In this document: in pieces, positions 49,860-58,079 of the stretch
Numbering within the stretch: position 1 is the stretch's first letter
How the letters are laid out: each line of letters starts with the position of its first letter
The notes under the pieces: model-generated
What the model was told of the DNA's origin: nothing
What the model saw: only the letters and a program-made list of their open reading frames with translations
Database searches by the model: none
Origin: an uncultured Bacteroidia bacterium
GTDB taxonomy: Bacteria > Bacteroidota > Bacteroidia > Bacteroidales > F082
NCBI GenBank assembly: GCA_902800965.1
Contig: CADCGK010000002.1
Span: 124,001 to 188,000, forward strand
Length of the DNA stretch: 64,000 bases
Reading direction: 5' to 3'
Position numbers and translations under genes: made by a program

Positions 49860-50900
49860 TTAAGCCGCAATCTCTTCCGTTTCCTCGATATAGTACGGTA
49901 GGCCGGTCATGGGGTTGAGTTTGTCGTAATAGGCGCCGTTGTATAGATGGAATTGCTTCAGAAGTTTGTCGAGTGTATTCCGGGCGATTGTCTTTTCCAC
50001 ATAGCCGACCACGTTCCAATCCCAATGCAGGTAGGTGGTGAGTTCGTCGGCTTTTTCATAGTAGGCGTGATCGTAGTCGCTGTAGAACCAGTTGGCCTTG
50101 ATGTATTCCTCTTCGGCTTTCTTACGGCAATCCTCACAGCAGTAGTCCTGATCCGTGAGCTCCGAGTAAATGCCGTTTTCAAATAGATAGTTCTTTCCAC
50201 AGCATTCACAGGTGCTTACGTCGTCCTCGTGATATAAATTTCCGTTGATTTCAATAAAGTCGTCAAGGTCATCCACGTCGCAGGTCTCTTGATGGCCGTG
50301 GACATAGACAGTATAGACCTCCCAAGCGTATCTTTGATGGTAGCTGTCCCATTCCTGAGGTTCGTCGTCATCTTCGTCAGGCCCATCGATTGAGCCGTCC
50401 GTAGTATCAAGGCAATATGAGTAGTGGCAATCTGAATAGTTGTAGGCTCTCCCTTCGTCATAATTGTAATAGCGGAAGGAGTCTTGATAGCTCAGGGTTT
50501 CGTAGGTCTCAAGGTTGCAATCAATGTAGAATTTCTTGTCAGCCAGAGAGTTGCCGTTGATATCCACAAATTCTCTCGTGTCGCTGCATCCCGCCCCTAC
50601 CTTCTTGTAGCCGTCGATATAATTTCCACGAATTAGTGCGTCAACAAGTGCACGTTTGAGTATATCATTGCAATCAGTGGAATACTGTCGTTCGGCCAAT
50701 CTCCACACCTTCCCGTCCTCATCGTAAACCTCCGGGAATATGACGCATCGGGCAATTATCTTTCCTTCATCGTTTTGAAGATATGCCGCCTTTGCCTTAA
50801 CCGCATCCTTATAATAGTTAGTGGTAGCCCTGATCGACCATGCAGCTGTGGAAACAACCCTGGAGCCTTCCCGAGTCGTAGATGTCGCCGAAGTTGTCAT
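49860..50900 (-). CDS. C-terminal part of a frameshifted zinc-ribbon protein
   Basis: Reads as 346 residues, but the first 26 residues (MTTSATSTTREGSRVV...) are a different frame of the gene upstream and look non-coding. Real protein resumes around NYYKDAVKAKAAYLQ. Residues about 225-260 contain a zinc-ribbon pair, CECCGKNY and YCCEDCRKKAEEE. The middle is very Tyr/Asp-rich and acidic. Joined to the preceding 50818-51426 frame it would make one protein of about 520 residues; a +1 shift near 50822-50830 separates them. Function unknown. Confidence 0.55.
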   Translation of the reverse strand: MTTSATSTTREGSRVVSTAAWSIRATTNYYKDAVKAKAAYLQNDEGKIIARCVIFPEVYDEDGKVWRLAERQYSTDCNDILKRALVDALIRGNYIDGYKKVGAGCSDTREFVDINGNSLADKKFYIDCNLETYETLSYQDSFRYYNYDEGRAYNYSDCHYSYCLDTTDGSIDGPDEDDDEPQEWDSYHQRYAWEVYTVYVHGHQETCDVDDLDDFIEINGNLYHEDDVSTCECCGKNYLFENGIYSELTDQDYCCEDCRKKAEEEYIKANWFYSDYDHAYYEKADELTTYLHWDWNVVGYVEKTIARNTLDKLLKQFHLYNGAYYDKLNPMTGLPYYIEETEEIAA

Positions 50901-51426
50901 TCACAAAAAGTTGATTCTCCGGGAAAGTGCTGAGGGTGAAGGTCTGCCATTCCGCCGCAAACTCCTCGCACAGCCAAACAAGCACCTGCTCCGGTAAAGT
51001 CTGGCCAAATTCCGTTTCAAGGATGAGGCCTCTGAAAAACTTTCCCGCCTTCATCTTAAACACATTGCCGCCGTTGTTGTGGTTGAGGTATCGGCAAGCT
51101 CTCGGATCGCCATCTTCGCAGAGGCCTTTGTAGTCGTCAGTCTCGAATTTTGAGGAATGGAATGCGTAATTGATGAGGTTGACTTCGTATTGCAGCCCCT
51201 CACCCGACTTTTGGATCCTTTCGAGCATCACCTGTTTGAGTTCTGACATTGAGGCGATGTTAATTAATGAGTAATCGCCACTTTCAGCCGCTTCTTTGAA
51301 AAGCGATGGCTGTTTGATGTAAGCGAGCAACACCTTATTCTTTCTTGACTTCTCGCCATTTCCGTGTTCAATGATGCCAAAACGCTCCTTAAAGCCTTCG
51401 GCATTGAGAAAATTGTAGTAAAGCAT
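50818..51426 (-). CDS. N-terminal part of a frameshifted zinc-ribbon protein
   Basis: 202 residues from the ATG at 51426, ending GCFHSCMVDQGYH and a TAA. The last residues run straight on, in the +1 frame, into TNYYKDAVKAKAAY of the next frame, so the two are probably one original gene. The shift site reads TAC CAC TAA, which is not a classic slippery sequence, so an indel is more likely than programmed shifting. No function is known. The start is supported by a following strong coding pattern and by a terminator just upstream (51474-51525) that separates it from the DUF3871 gene. Confidence 0.6.
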   Translation of the reverse strand: MLYYNFLNAEGFKERFGIIEHGNGEKSRKNKVLLAYIKQPSLFKEAAESGDYSLINIASMSELKQVMLERIQKSGEGLQYEVNLINYAFHSSKFETDDYKGLCEDGDPRACRYLNHNNGGNVFKMKAGKFFRGLILETEFGQTLPEQVLVWLCEEFAAEWQTFTLSTFPENQLFVNDNFGDIYDSGRLQGCFHSCMVDQGYH

Positions 51427-51466
51427 AGTAATTTTGATTTTGAATTTGTTGTTAATGAATAGGCAC

Positions 51467-51525
51467 AAAAAAGGGGAGACACATAAATCTCTGTAAATAA
51501 ATACTTTGATAATATGTTGTCTCCC
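51467..51525 (-). terminator. Terminator downstream of the DUF3871 gene
   Basis: On the minus strand GGGAGACA (51518-51525) pairs with TGTCTCCC (51474-51481) around a 36-base AT-rich loop, followed by C and six T. Confidence 0.65.
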
Positions 51526-51531
51526 GACGTT

Positions 51532-51553
51532 TAGGGGCAAAAAATGACCCCTA
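51532..51553 (-). repeat. Short hairpin TAGGGG/CCCCTA after the DUF3871 stop
   Basis: A perfect 6-bp stem with a 10-base loop, about 20 bases after the DUF3871 stop codon and just before the terminator. It may protect the 3' end or help terminate. Confidence 0.5.
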
Positions 51554-51574
51554 CCTGATAGATTGCTCTTCAGG

Positions 51575-52534
51575 TCAATTCAGGAACCAGTCGTAGCCTT
51601 CGTTGTCTTCATTTTTTAAGGCGTTTCTGATTCCACATGAAAATTCGATTGCGTTTGCGTTTCGATCCAGCCAGCGGTCGATGTAGAACCCTTTGGCCGA
51701 TTCAGTAAGCAATTGCATGAAGTCCCAGGTTGAGATTCCGTCGATTCCCTCCTTCCTGCCGAAGTTTGGATTGCCGACGTATTGTCTGGTTGCTTCGTTA
51801 ATGGCTTGGTCGCCCAATAAGACTTGGGGTAAAGCCTTCTGTTGTGCCACGGGGAGGGCTTGAAGTAATCTCATTCTCCCGATGATGTGGCAAAACTGTT
51901 CCTCTGTCAGCCTCGCGTCCTGCAATTGGGCCAAGGCATCCAGGTTGTTGTCTTTGACGGGATCGAATCTGTTGAAAAGCTCAAGTGCTTTCTGGTGAAT
52001 ATCCGCACTCGTCAGGCATTCTATCGATCCAGTGTAACCGTCGTTTTGTAGCATTAGATTTGAACAGACCCGCACTTTCCATCCCACGAATATCCGGAAT
52101 GACTCTGCACTAGGTCGTCCAAATAGTTTATCTTCCGAGTACGATCTCACGCCTCCGATTGTGAGGTTGATTTCCTGCCCGTCGATATTTCTGGTACATG
52201 AGCGAACGTGAGCCACAAACGCCAGTCTTTGATAGTAAAGCGTTTTCTCTTCGTCTGTCAGCTCACTCGCTTTTTTTTCTAGGGCGGTAGGCACACGACC
52301 ATTGATGGCGTGGCTTACTCGCGTTTCAATTGGAGTCAAAGCCCCAAATATCCTTTCGGCGGCCTTATAAACAGCACCACAAAAATCCATGTGGCTGATG
52401 GTAAGGCTGTTGTCCGAAAAAGTAGGCACAATGCATTTTTCAGCTATATCTGACAATGTGATTTGTTCAGTATTGCTTTCGATGAAATTCGGATGATTGT
52501 TTTCCAATTCCAATATTTCTGTTTCGTTGTTCAT
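51575..52534 (-). CDS. DUF3871 family protein
   Basis: 319 residues matching DUF3871, found on Bacteroidota mobile elements. Visible blocks: SHAINGRVPTALEKKASELT, LAFVAHVRSCTRNIDGQEIN, LTIGGVRSYSEDKLFGRPSA, and FRIFVGWKVRVCSNLMLQND with the conserved Cys. A replication or single-strand-DNA-linked role has been guessed because such genes lie near primases, but none is proven. No signal or TM segment. Confidence 0.8.
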   Translation of the reverse strand: MNNETEILELENNHPNFIESNTEQITLSDIAEKCIVPTFSDNSLTISHMDFCGAVYKAAERIFGALTPIETRVSHAINGRVPTALEKKASELTDEEKTLYYQRLAFVAHVRSCTRNIDGQEINLTIGGVRSYSEDKLFGRPSAESFRIFVGWKVRVCSNLMLQNDGYTGSIECLTSADIHQKALELFNRFDPVKDNNLDALAQLQDARLTEEQFCHIIGRMRLLQALPVAQQKALPQVLLGDQAINEATRQYVGNPNFGRKEGIDGISTWDFMQLLTESAKGFYIDRWLDRNANAIEFSCGIRNALKNEDNEGYDWFLN

Positions 52535-52544
52535 TTTGTGTCGT

Positions 52545-52643
52545 TTATTTAAAAATCTTAATTAGTTTCTTTACTCCTTTGAAGATGGCCAAAGCCAACT
52601 CCATGAGTGCAATGATGATGTCGCCTTTCTTTTCATTGTCCAT
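52545..52643 (-). CDS. Tiny amphipathic peptide (32 aa), nested start
   Basis: 32 residues: MDNEKKGDIIIALMELALAI followed by FKGVKKLIKIFK. An acidic start, a hydrophobic core and a Lys-rich end give an amphipathic, membrane-active-looking helix. Its ATG lies inside the last codons of the upstream 52-aa ORF in another frame, implying coupled translation. No named family is known to me. Confidence 0.45.
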   Translation of the reverse strand: MDNEKKGDIIIALMELALAIFKGVKKLIKIFK

Positions 52644-52791
52644 TCTGATTATTGGATTGGCTGGCGACGTGTTCGCGTTTCATACGTTTCATCTGGATCT
52701 TCTCCGTGATCTCCAGAATGGTTAATGTCAAAACTGCAAGGCCCGTGATAACTCCTACCGGCCCTGCGATGATGTTACAAATGTTCTTCAT
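52633..52791 (-). CDS. Tiny membrane peptide (52 aa)
   Basis: 52 residues with one TM segment at the start (IIAGPVGVITGLAVLTLTIL), then a basic tail (KIQMKRMKREHVASQSNNQN). It overlaps the 32-aa peptide ORF by 11 bases. The paired tiny membrane ORFs recall small regulatory or toxin-like peptides, but nothing more can be said. Confidence 0.45.
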   Translation of the reverse strand: MKNICNIIAGPVGVITGLAVLTLTILEITEKIQMKRMKREHVASQSNNQNGQ

Positions 52792-52886
52792 AGTTAAAAT
52801 TCCTTTCTTTTTAGTTAATAAATAGTGTTAAATATAGTGTTAGTTGTTCTCTATATATAAGGCTTTAAATACACATCAGAAGGAAC

Positions 52887-52927
52887 AAAAAAAAAGGCCA
52901 AAACCCAGTCTACATGCGGGTCTGGCC
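52887..52927 (-). terminator. Strong minus-strand rho-independent terminator
   Basis: On the minus strand GGCCAGACCC pairs with GGGTTTTGGCC (small bulge) and is followed by a run of nine T. It lies about 350 bases beyond the primase stop, so either the primase transcript has a long 3' tail or a separate small RNA ends here. Confidence 0.75.
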
Positions 52928-53277
52928 ATATATATGTTGTTTCAGACTGGCAAATCGGATGTAATTAGGCGAATCTTGAGCACCCAATCACAATACGATG
53001 CCACCCTCCCGACAATCGCCAAACCTCTCTTCAAGGTCCAGCGTCAAGAAGGCTGTCTGTGTTTATTTATCTTTCTAATAATAAGGTCTTTACGGGTTCT
53101 GGGACGGTAGGGTCGGAAAGATATAAATGTTGATTTTACTGTCCCATTTTTGCCCGTATTTCTCATACGGATATAATAAGTAGTAGTATCTTAAATACTA
53201 CTATATATATAATGAGTTTTGAATTATAATGACTGGATGAACATCTATTGTGTAAGATGTTCATCCTCACTACGTGA
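52928..53277 (-). ncRNA. Structured non-coding region: candidate small RNA or replication origin
   Basis: Between the primase stop and the terminator lie several strong inverted repeats: GGATGAACATCT/AGATGTTCATCC (53235-53266, 12 bp perfect, 8-base loop), TAGTAGTAT/ATACTACTA (53181-53203), and a nested pair TACGGG/CCCGTA with GGGACGGTA/TACTGTCCC (53091-53158). A 40-aa minus frame (MRNTGKNGTV..., basic) also fits here. No convincing long gene is present. Either a structured RNA ending at 52887 or an origin beside the replication gene would explain it. Confidence 0.35.
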
Positions 53278-55041
53278 TTATCCCCATCCCCAACTACTCC
53301 AATCGAATTCTGGAACAGGAATGCCTTGACCAAATTGCGAAAGTTGATCGAGAAAAGTGCTTGCTTCCGGCATGTCCCAATCGCTGACGGATTTTTCTAT
53401 CACAGCATCTTCTTCCCGTGATGAAAACTGCACGGTAAAATCAGCTGTAAAATCGCTTCTATGTGCGGGTTCATAATAACTCTGAATCCACCTATACAAA
53501 GTGCTTTTTGTCAACTCCAAACCGCTCTCCTCCATCTTTGCCATATTCTCGCGCAATGTCAGATCGGGGTCGTATAGCCTTTTGAACAGTAGAATTTTCC
53601 TGCCTTTATCCTCACGTTTGGCTTCCCGTTGCTCTTCCTTGGTCATTCCACGGTTCGGATTGGTGTCTATCCATTTGTCGCTGCAATACCGATATAGTGT
53701 GCTTATCGGAACATCTATGGCTTCTGCATTCTCGCTGATGGACTTGGTTTTATCATACACCTTGTCAATCTCAGCCCAGCGGATCTTCTTGCTGATGGTA
53801 CTGAGTTGGCCGCGCGTCGTGACTATTCCCGACTTGCAGATGAACTTTGGGCGGTTCCTATGCCAGTATTGTATTTCCCAATTGCAGTAGGCCAAAAGCT
53901 GCTCTTGCGACAACTTCATGGCATTTACGACTTTCCTCTTCAACGTGTCAAGCGTGATGACCTTGTCGCTGTTGTCGAAGAACCTGACGAAATCCACGTA
54001 TAGGTTGAATAAAAGGGTGTCGGGATCAACGTCAGGGCGCATCAATCTTCTTAGGCAGGCGTTCTTGAAAAGCTTGCGCCGCCTCATTTGCCCATCAACT
54101 TGCCTCTCACGGTAATACCAAAGTTGAAGGTAGTTTTCATCCGCCAATTGGTACAAGCCGTCGATCCATTCCTCCTTCTCGGGCCTTTCAGTGCGGTAAA
54201 AGTATTTGTACTTTTTGGAGTAGTAGTGCATAAACTCGTCATACCACAAGGTGGCCATATCATCCAACATCTGCTTGTTAAAGGCAATCGGCGGCGGCCC
54301 TTGTTCACCTTCATCATCGGGCAGCTTTGGACTGTCGATATTATCAACTCCCTCGCCGATGAAGTCTGATACGGAATAGATGCAGTCAGTTTGATAGGTT
54401 TCGTTGTTCCCAAATACGCCGTTCATGTATTGGCTCACCCTCGTTCCGCAGTCGTCATCCATAGGTTCACCAGTATCAAGCACAACCCTATCGCTGATGG
54501 TGCGTGATATCTTTCGGAAGTCATCCAAGCCGACAACCTCATCCAGCACATACACCAGCCTGAAACGCCTCGATACCACGCCATGCTTCTCCTTGTTGTC
54601 CGAAAAGCTCATGTAAACGCACGTGGGCTTCCAGGTCAAAGTCGAAACATAATCGTCAATGGTCGTGTACCTGGTGAAGTCAATGTCAACAAACACGGTC
54701 TGCGAGCCCTTGAAGAACTGGTCTGACTTAAAGGACAGTTTCATCGCTCCTTTATTTTCGCCTTTCCGATAGACTGGATAGCTTAGATAATGCTGACCGC
54801 TTGACGTTGATACCCAGTATTCCGTGTTTGGATCGAAGTCGAATAAGTTGCAGAAGGCATGTCCACTGGTAGCAAGACCAAGGAAACCCGCCACCGACAC
54901 GCTTTGCTCCTTGAATGCCATCTTACTCTTCCCGACGGCATTGGCACCGGCGGCACTCAAACACGCCGTTGCTTCTTTTTTGTCTTTGTAAGTTTCAACA
55001 CTTACATTTGTTCTAAACTTAAAATTGTCAATAATTTTCAT
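53278..55041 (-). CDS. Primase-like replication protein (archaeo-eukaryotic primase type) with HTH tail
   Basis: 587 residues. Residues about 50-175 show the AEP primase core: QTVFVDIDFTRY with the metal-binding Asp pair (D119, D121), then CVYMSFSDN and SRRFRLVYVLDE, the conserved s-x-x-x-R strand. This resembles the N-terminal domain of the BT4734/VirE-N type replication proteins of Bacteroidota elements. The middle (about 250-400) is helical. The C-terminus has two HTH-like motifs (NAEAIDVPISTLYRYCSDKW; GLELTKSTLYRWIQSYY), likely for origin binding. No helicase Walker motif is present, so a host helicase would be needed. Confidence 0.72.
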   Translation of the reverse strand: MKIIDNFKFRTNVSVETYKDKKEATACLSAAGANAVGKSKMAFKEQSVSVAGFLGLATSGHAFCNLFDFDPNTEYWVSTSSGQHYLSYPVYRKGENKGAMKLSFKSDQFFKGSQTVFVDIDFTRYTTIDDYVSTLTWKPTCVYMSFSDNKEKHGVVSRRFRLVYVLDEVVGLDDFRKISRTISDRVVLDTGEPMDDDCGTRVSQYMNGVFGNNETYQTDCIYSVSDFIGEGVDNIDSPKLPDDEGEQGPPPIAFNKQMLDDMATLWYDEFMHYYSKKYKYFYRTERPEKEEWIDGLYQLADENYLQLWYYRERQVDGQMRRRKLFKNACLRRLMRPDVDPDTLLFNLYVDFVRFFDNSDKVITLDTLKRKVVNAMKLSQEQLLAYCNWEIQYWHRNRPKFICKSGIVTTRGQLSTISKKIRWAEIDKVYDKTKSISENAEAIDVPISTLYRYCSDKWIDTNPNRGMTKEEQREAKREDKGRKILLFKRLYDPDLTLRENMAKMEESGLELTKSTLYRWIQSYYEPAHRSDFTADFTVQFSSREEDAVIEKSVSDWDMPEASTFLDQLSQFGQGIPVPEFDWSSWGWG

Positions 55042-55065
55042 AGAAATGCAAATGAATTATTGTTG

Positions 55066-55221
55066 TTAATAAATTATGTCGATAGGTGATGGCGTCGTGA
55101 CGAACGCCATTTCACCTTTTCTCAATGCTTTGTTGTAATTGCTGTGACCCATAATAAGTTTGGCCTCTTTACGGTTTTGGAAAACCTGTCCCGTAATTAA
55201 AGATTTCACTTGTGTGTTCAT
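55066..55221 (-). CDS. Small NUMOD1-like DNA-binding protein (51 aa)
   Basis: 51 residues: MNTQVKSLITGQVFQNRKEA, then KLIMGHSNYNKALRKGEMAF. The pattern 'G-x-V-F-x-s-r-x-E-A-x-x-x-x-G-x-s-x-x...-l-r-k-G' is that of NUMOD1/short HTH modules common next to homing endonucleases and phage genes. The reading is clean from ATG to TAA on the minus strand. Confidence 0.6.
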   Translation of the reverse strand: MNTQVKSLITGQVFQNRKEAKLIMGHSNYNKALRKGEMAFVTTPSPIDIIY

Positions 55222-55328
55222 GTTGAAATAAGGTTTCTATTCAATAGCGCAACCTCGGCTACCGTGATGCAATAGTCCACGGCAGTCGAAGCCTTGATGA
55301 TTCTAATAAAACAGTCGATTAAAGGCAC
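55218..55328 (-). CDS. Tiny ORF (36 aa) with GTG start
   Basis: 36 residues from a GTG at 55328, ending in ALLNRNLIST; its TGA overlaps the ATG of the NUMOD1-like gene by 4 bases. The ATGA coupling is its only support. No family is known. Confidence 0.25.
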   Translation of the reverse strand: MPLIDCFIRIIKASTAVDYCITVAEVALLNRNLIST

Positions 55329-55375
55329 GAATAGCGACTCTACATGCTATCCGCTAATAAGAATTTGACGGGTTT

Positions 55376-56047
55376 TCAGTTTTTCGACTTCTGCGACCTA
55401 ATATCCAAAGTGATGTCATATTCGCTTTTCAGAAACTTGCCCAAACCAGTGTACGAAGCTATTTTGGGGTTGTCGCGCTGGCATATCCCCGAGAAATCCT
55501 GAAGCGTGGCCGTTATTGTCTGTCCCCTCAGCTTCTCAAGGTCGCCGTATTTTGTGGTCATGGCGGTGATGTCAGGGCGATAGCGATGGGGTATGCGGCT
55601 TCCAAACTCAACCGTCATCCTTATTTCGCTTGTCGTGGCCGTAATCGCAACCCTCTTCACCTTCTCACCAGTGCATATTTTGACGAGGTGTATGTAGAGC
55701 TTGTAGAATTCCTTGTCCGGCGAGAAACAACACGGCCCAAGTGGAAATATGGGTGCGATGACGGTCTGGGCGGTGTATGGGACGACAAAGCAGCTTTCGT
55801 TCATTCCGCTGATGATGCTTTCGTCGATGTAGTTCAAGAGGCCGTTTTGGAGGTGTGATGCTGGTAATACTCTCTCAATAACGATTTCCACGGTATCTGT
55901 ATTAACTTGGTTGAGTGAAACGATGTTGACCAGATTGAAGTAAAAGCGTTTGAGGTTCTGGTTCATGTCGTCAATGATACTCTGGTCGTCGCGGTCCAGG
56001 CTTATGGGATTGGAGCCGCTGAAAATAATGTTATGCTTAATGTTCAT
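55376..56047 (-). CDS. Unknown mobile-element protein
   Basis: 223 residues, no family recognised, mixed alpha/beta, no signal or TM segment. It begins MNIKHNIIFSGSNPISLDRD and ends in a basic tail. Its ATG overlaps the stop of the GIY-YIG nuclease gene by 4 bases, so the two are probably coupled. Confidence 0.6.
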   Translation of the reverse strand: MNIKHNIIFSGSNPISLDRDDQSIIDDMNQNLKRFYFNLVNIVSLNQVNTDTVEIVIERVLPASHLQNGLLNYIDESIISGMNESCFVVPYTAQTVIAPIFPLGPCCFSPDKEFYKLYIHLVKICTGEKVKRVAITATTSEIRMTVEFGSRIPHRYRPDITAMTTKYGDLEKLRGQTITATLQDFSGICQRDNPKIASYTGLGKFLKSEYDITLDIRSQKSKN

Positions 56048-56904
56048 ATTTTTTCAATTTTAAATCCGTTTTTATGCCATTTTCCTTTGCCGGCGTTGAC
56101 GTAATGGCTGACCGATCCAACGCCAATTCCTAATCCTTTGGCAGCGTCAAGCATTGTATTATAGGTCTCGACATGGCCATCACTATATTCCACCCTTACC
56201 TTGACACCCCTTTTCTGCTGGGCCTCTTTCATGTGCAGTTTGGCTTCGGCGGGGATGGGGTGATTCTTCCAATAATTACCGCCGTTCTTCTCGCGCCATA
56301 CCTTTGCTCCTTGGGTTGCAGCTTCCGGTACCTTTCCTTTGAGCCGTTCTGATTCGGCGCGTCTTTGCTCGGCGGTTCTTGTCTTGCCTTTGTTGCCTTT
56401 CGAGATTTTTTGCCTGGTCTCTTCGCTCACCACACGCCCCTTCAATGCCGCGCCGATCCTTTTCTTGGTGTCTTCGGTGTGCTTCCTTCCTTTGCTGGCC
56501 TTCCCGATTTTGGCGCGATGGGTGGGGCTGAAATCGACACCATTATTACCAGTGCCGCCTCTCGAAGTATTGTAGCCGTTTTGGATGCTGTCAAATTTCT
56601 CCACATAGTAGGCTTCTCTTTCGTTGAGTTGTTTTTGAAGGGCTTTAACGTCGGCATTGTAAATCTCCTCCAGCACTTCGTAGGTAAAGCTTTCGACCTT
56701 GTACTTGACCCTTGCTGCGTTGATTTTTTCGCCGCCATAGGATTTGTTGCCGTGATTGTTCCAGCTTTGTCTCCTGGTGTGCTCGTTCATGGTGCTTCCG
56801 ACGTATGACCAACCCTTCTCTTCGCCTTCGACCATATTGACGTAGCGATAGATGACACCGCGTATGAGTCCCTGGTCGTTTAGTTCATAGTGTTTAATTG
56901 CCAT
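56044..56904 (-). CDS. GIY-YIG endonuclease with NUMOD repeats
   Basis: 286 residues from the ATG at 56904. Residues about 15-105 are the GIY-YIG nuclease domain: RGVIYRYVN and GWSYVGST (GIY and YIG strands), an Arg after the second strand, and NEREAYYVEKF containing the metal-binding Glu. NUMOD3-type repeats follow (THRAKIGKASKGRKHTEDTK; IGAALKGRVVSEETRQKISK; GNKGKTRTAEQRR). The C-terminus has a NUMOD1-like module (TYNTMLDAAKGLGIGVGSVS). This is the layout of homing endonucleases and of phage SegA-like enzymes. It sits free, not within an intron. The start overlaps the preceding gene by 11 bases. Confidence 0.85.
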   Translation of the reverse strand: MAIKHYELNDQGLIRGVIYRYVNMVEGEEKGWSYVGSTMNEHTRRQSWNNHGNKSYGGEKINAARVKYKVESFTYEVLEEIYNADVKALQKQLNEREAYYVEKFDSIQNGYNTSRGGTGNNGVDFSPTHRAKIGKASKGRKHTEDTKKRIGAALKGRVVSEETRQKISKGNKGKTRTAEQRRAESERLKGKVPEAATQGAKVWREKNGGNYWKNHPIPAEAKLHMKEAQQKRGVKVRVEYSDGHVETYNTMLDAAKGLGIGVGSVSHYVNAGKGKWHKNGFKIEKI

Positions 56905-57250
56905 TGCTTTTCGTTTTTCTAGAAGTGATGATGAGTTCCGTGTTGTATTCCTCACGGGCTTTTCTGATCAACTTACCATAGGCATCGACGCGTTTTCTCT
57001 TACGTGGGAATAGCTTTAATGCCTCGTGTAAATCCAATTCTATCCTAACGCCGCTACCTAATGGCCCGTATTCTCTTGCTAGTATTAGTGTTTCTTCATC
57101 CAAGCTTAGTTCCGGGCCATCTTCTGCGGCTTGGGACAGCATTTCATTTTCTTTCGCACTTTCTTTACTTACGACAGATGCAATGGTCTGCCGGTTCGAA
57201 CAACTATACTGTGAGTCGCCGAACAACATATTCAATAGTGTCTGGAACAT
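56894..57250 (-). CDS. Unknown small protein at the island edge
   Basis: 118 residues. The second half has RIELDLHEALKLFPRKRKRV, then DAYGKLIRKAREEYNTELII. It is acidic in the middle and basic at the end. No family is recognised. It is the first gene of the minus-strand backbone and overlaps the GIY-YIG start by 11 bases. No clear promoter box is seen in the about 100 bases upstream. Confidence 0.55.
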   Translation of the reverse strand: MFQTLLNMLFGDSQYSCSNRQTIASVVSKESAKENEMLSQAAEDGPELSLDEETLILAREYGPLGSGVRIELDLHEALKLFPRKRKRVDAYGKLIRKAREEYNTELIITSRKTKSNGN

Positions 57251-57347
57251 GCTTCGTTTTTTTCTCTTTCATATAATAAGGCTCAGTGTAAAATTTTCGC
57301 CATAAAAGCGGGTTTTTTCGGTCGTTTTGAGGTTGTTTTAGCCGTTT

Positions 57348-58007
57348 TTGGCTATTAACTTTCTCTCTTGCCCAACAGAACTACTTCACCCAATACAAGG
57401 CAGCCCTGTTGCCAACCCCGAGAAAGCCGCCCAAATCGTCAACGAGTCCTACGGCATCCCTGCCGATGCCACAGTTTTCCTTTTCGTCGGACGGATTAAT
57501 TTCATCAAGAACATAGACTTCACTATCCGCGCTTTGGCGAAAGCCAAGGCGATGGGCCTGAAGAACTTCCGGATGTTGTTCGCCGGCAAGGGGCAGGACG
57601 AGGAGAAACTCGCCGCCCTCGTGCAAGAACAGGGCTTGAACGAAGAAGTGGTCATGTGTGGCCTGACGGACAAGGAGATGCTGGAAAACCTCTATTCCCG
57701 CGCCAAACTCTTCCTGTTCCCTTCACTTTATGATGCCAACTCGTTAGTGCAGATTGAAGCAGCTTGCCAAGGTACGCCCACCGTATTCTTGGAAGGTGCT
57801 CGCACGGCAGCCACCGTCACGCTTGGCGTCAACGGCTATGTTTGTCCTCCGGACGAGGACAGTTATGCGCGAATGATTATAGACATCATGGCCGCCCCGG
57901 AGGCTTATGAACGCATCGCCGCCGCCGCCCGCCGCGACCTCTACCTCAACTGGGACGATGTCGTGCGGGACGTTTACAAGGACTACTGCACTTTCGTTGA
58001 GGCGTAG
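57348..58007 (+). pseudogene. 5'-truncated glycosyltransferase family 4 gene
   Basis: About 210 residues of the C-terminal GT-B domain: VFLFVGRINFIKNIDFTIRA, MLFAGKGQDEEKLAALVQ, FLFPSLYDANSLVQIEAACQ (the E-x7-E-type EAxxxG donor site, with AACQGTPTV), and GVNGYVCPPDEDSY. The whole N-terminal acceptor half is missing, and the first 20 residues of the frame look unlike any glycosyltransferase, with only a TTG as start. A neighbouring frame there reads LAQQNYFTQYKAALLP, so the junction is scrambled. The break lies at the right edge of the island. Confidence 0.75.
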
Positions 58008-58079
58008 AGTTCTCTTTTTGTAATTGCCTCTATATCAAAAGAAAGTTGTATTTTTACAACGTCTTTTTGAAGGCGGTTT

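Noticed and set aside
52844..53110. Plus-strand 88-codon frame over the terminator region
   Set aside because: It crosses the strong minus-strand terminator and other hairpins, has no promoter, and its composition does not look coding.
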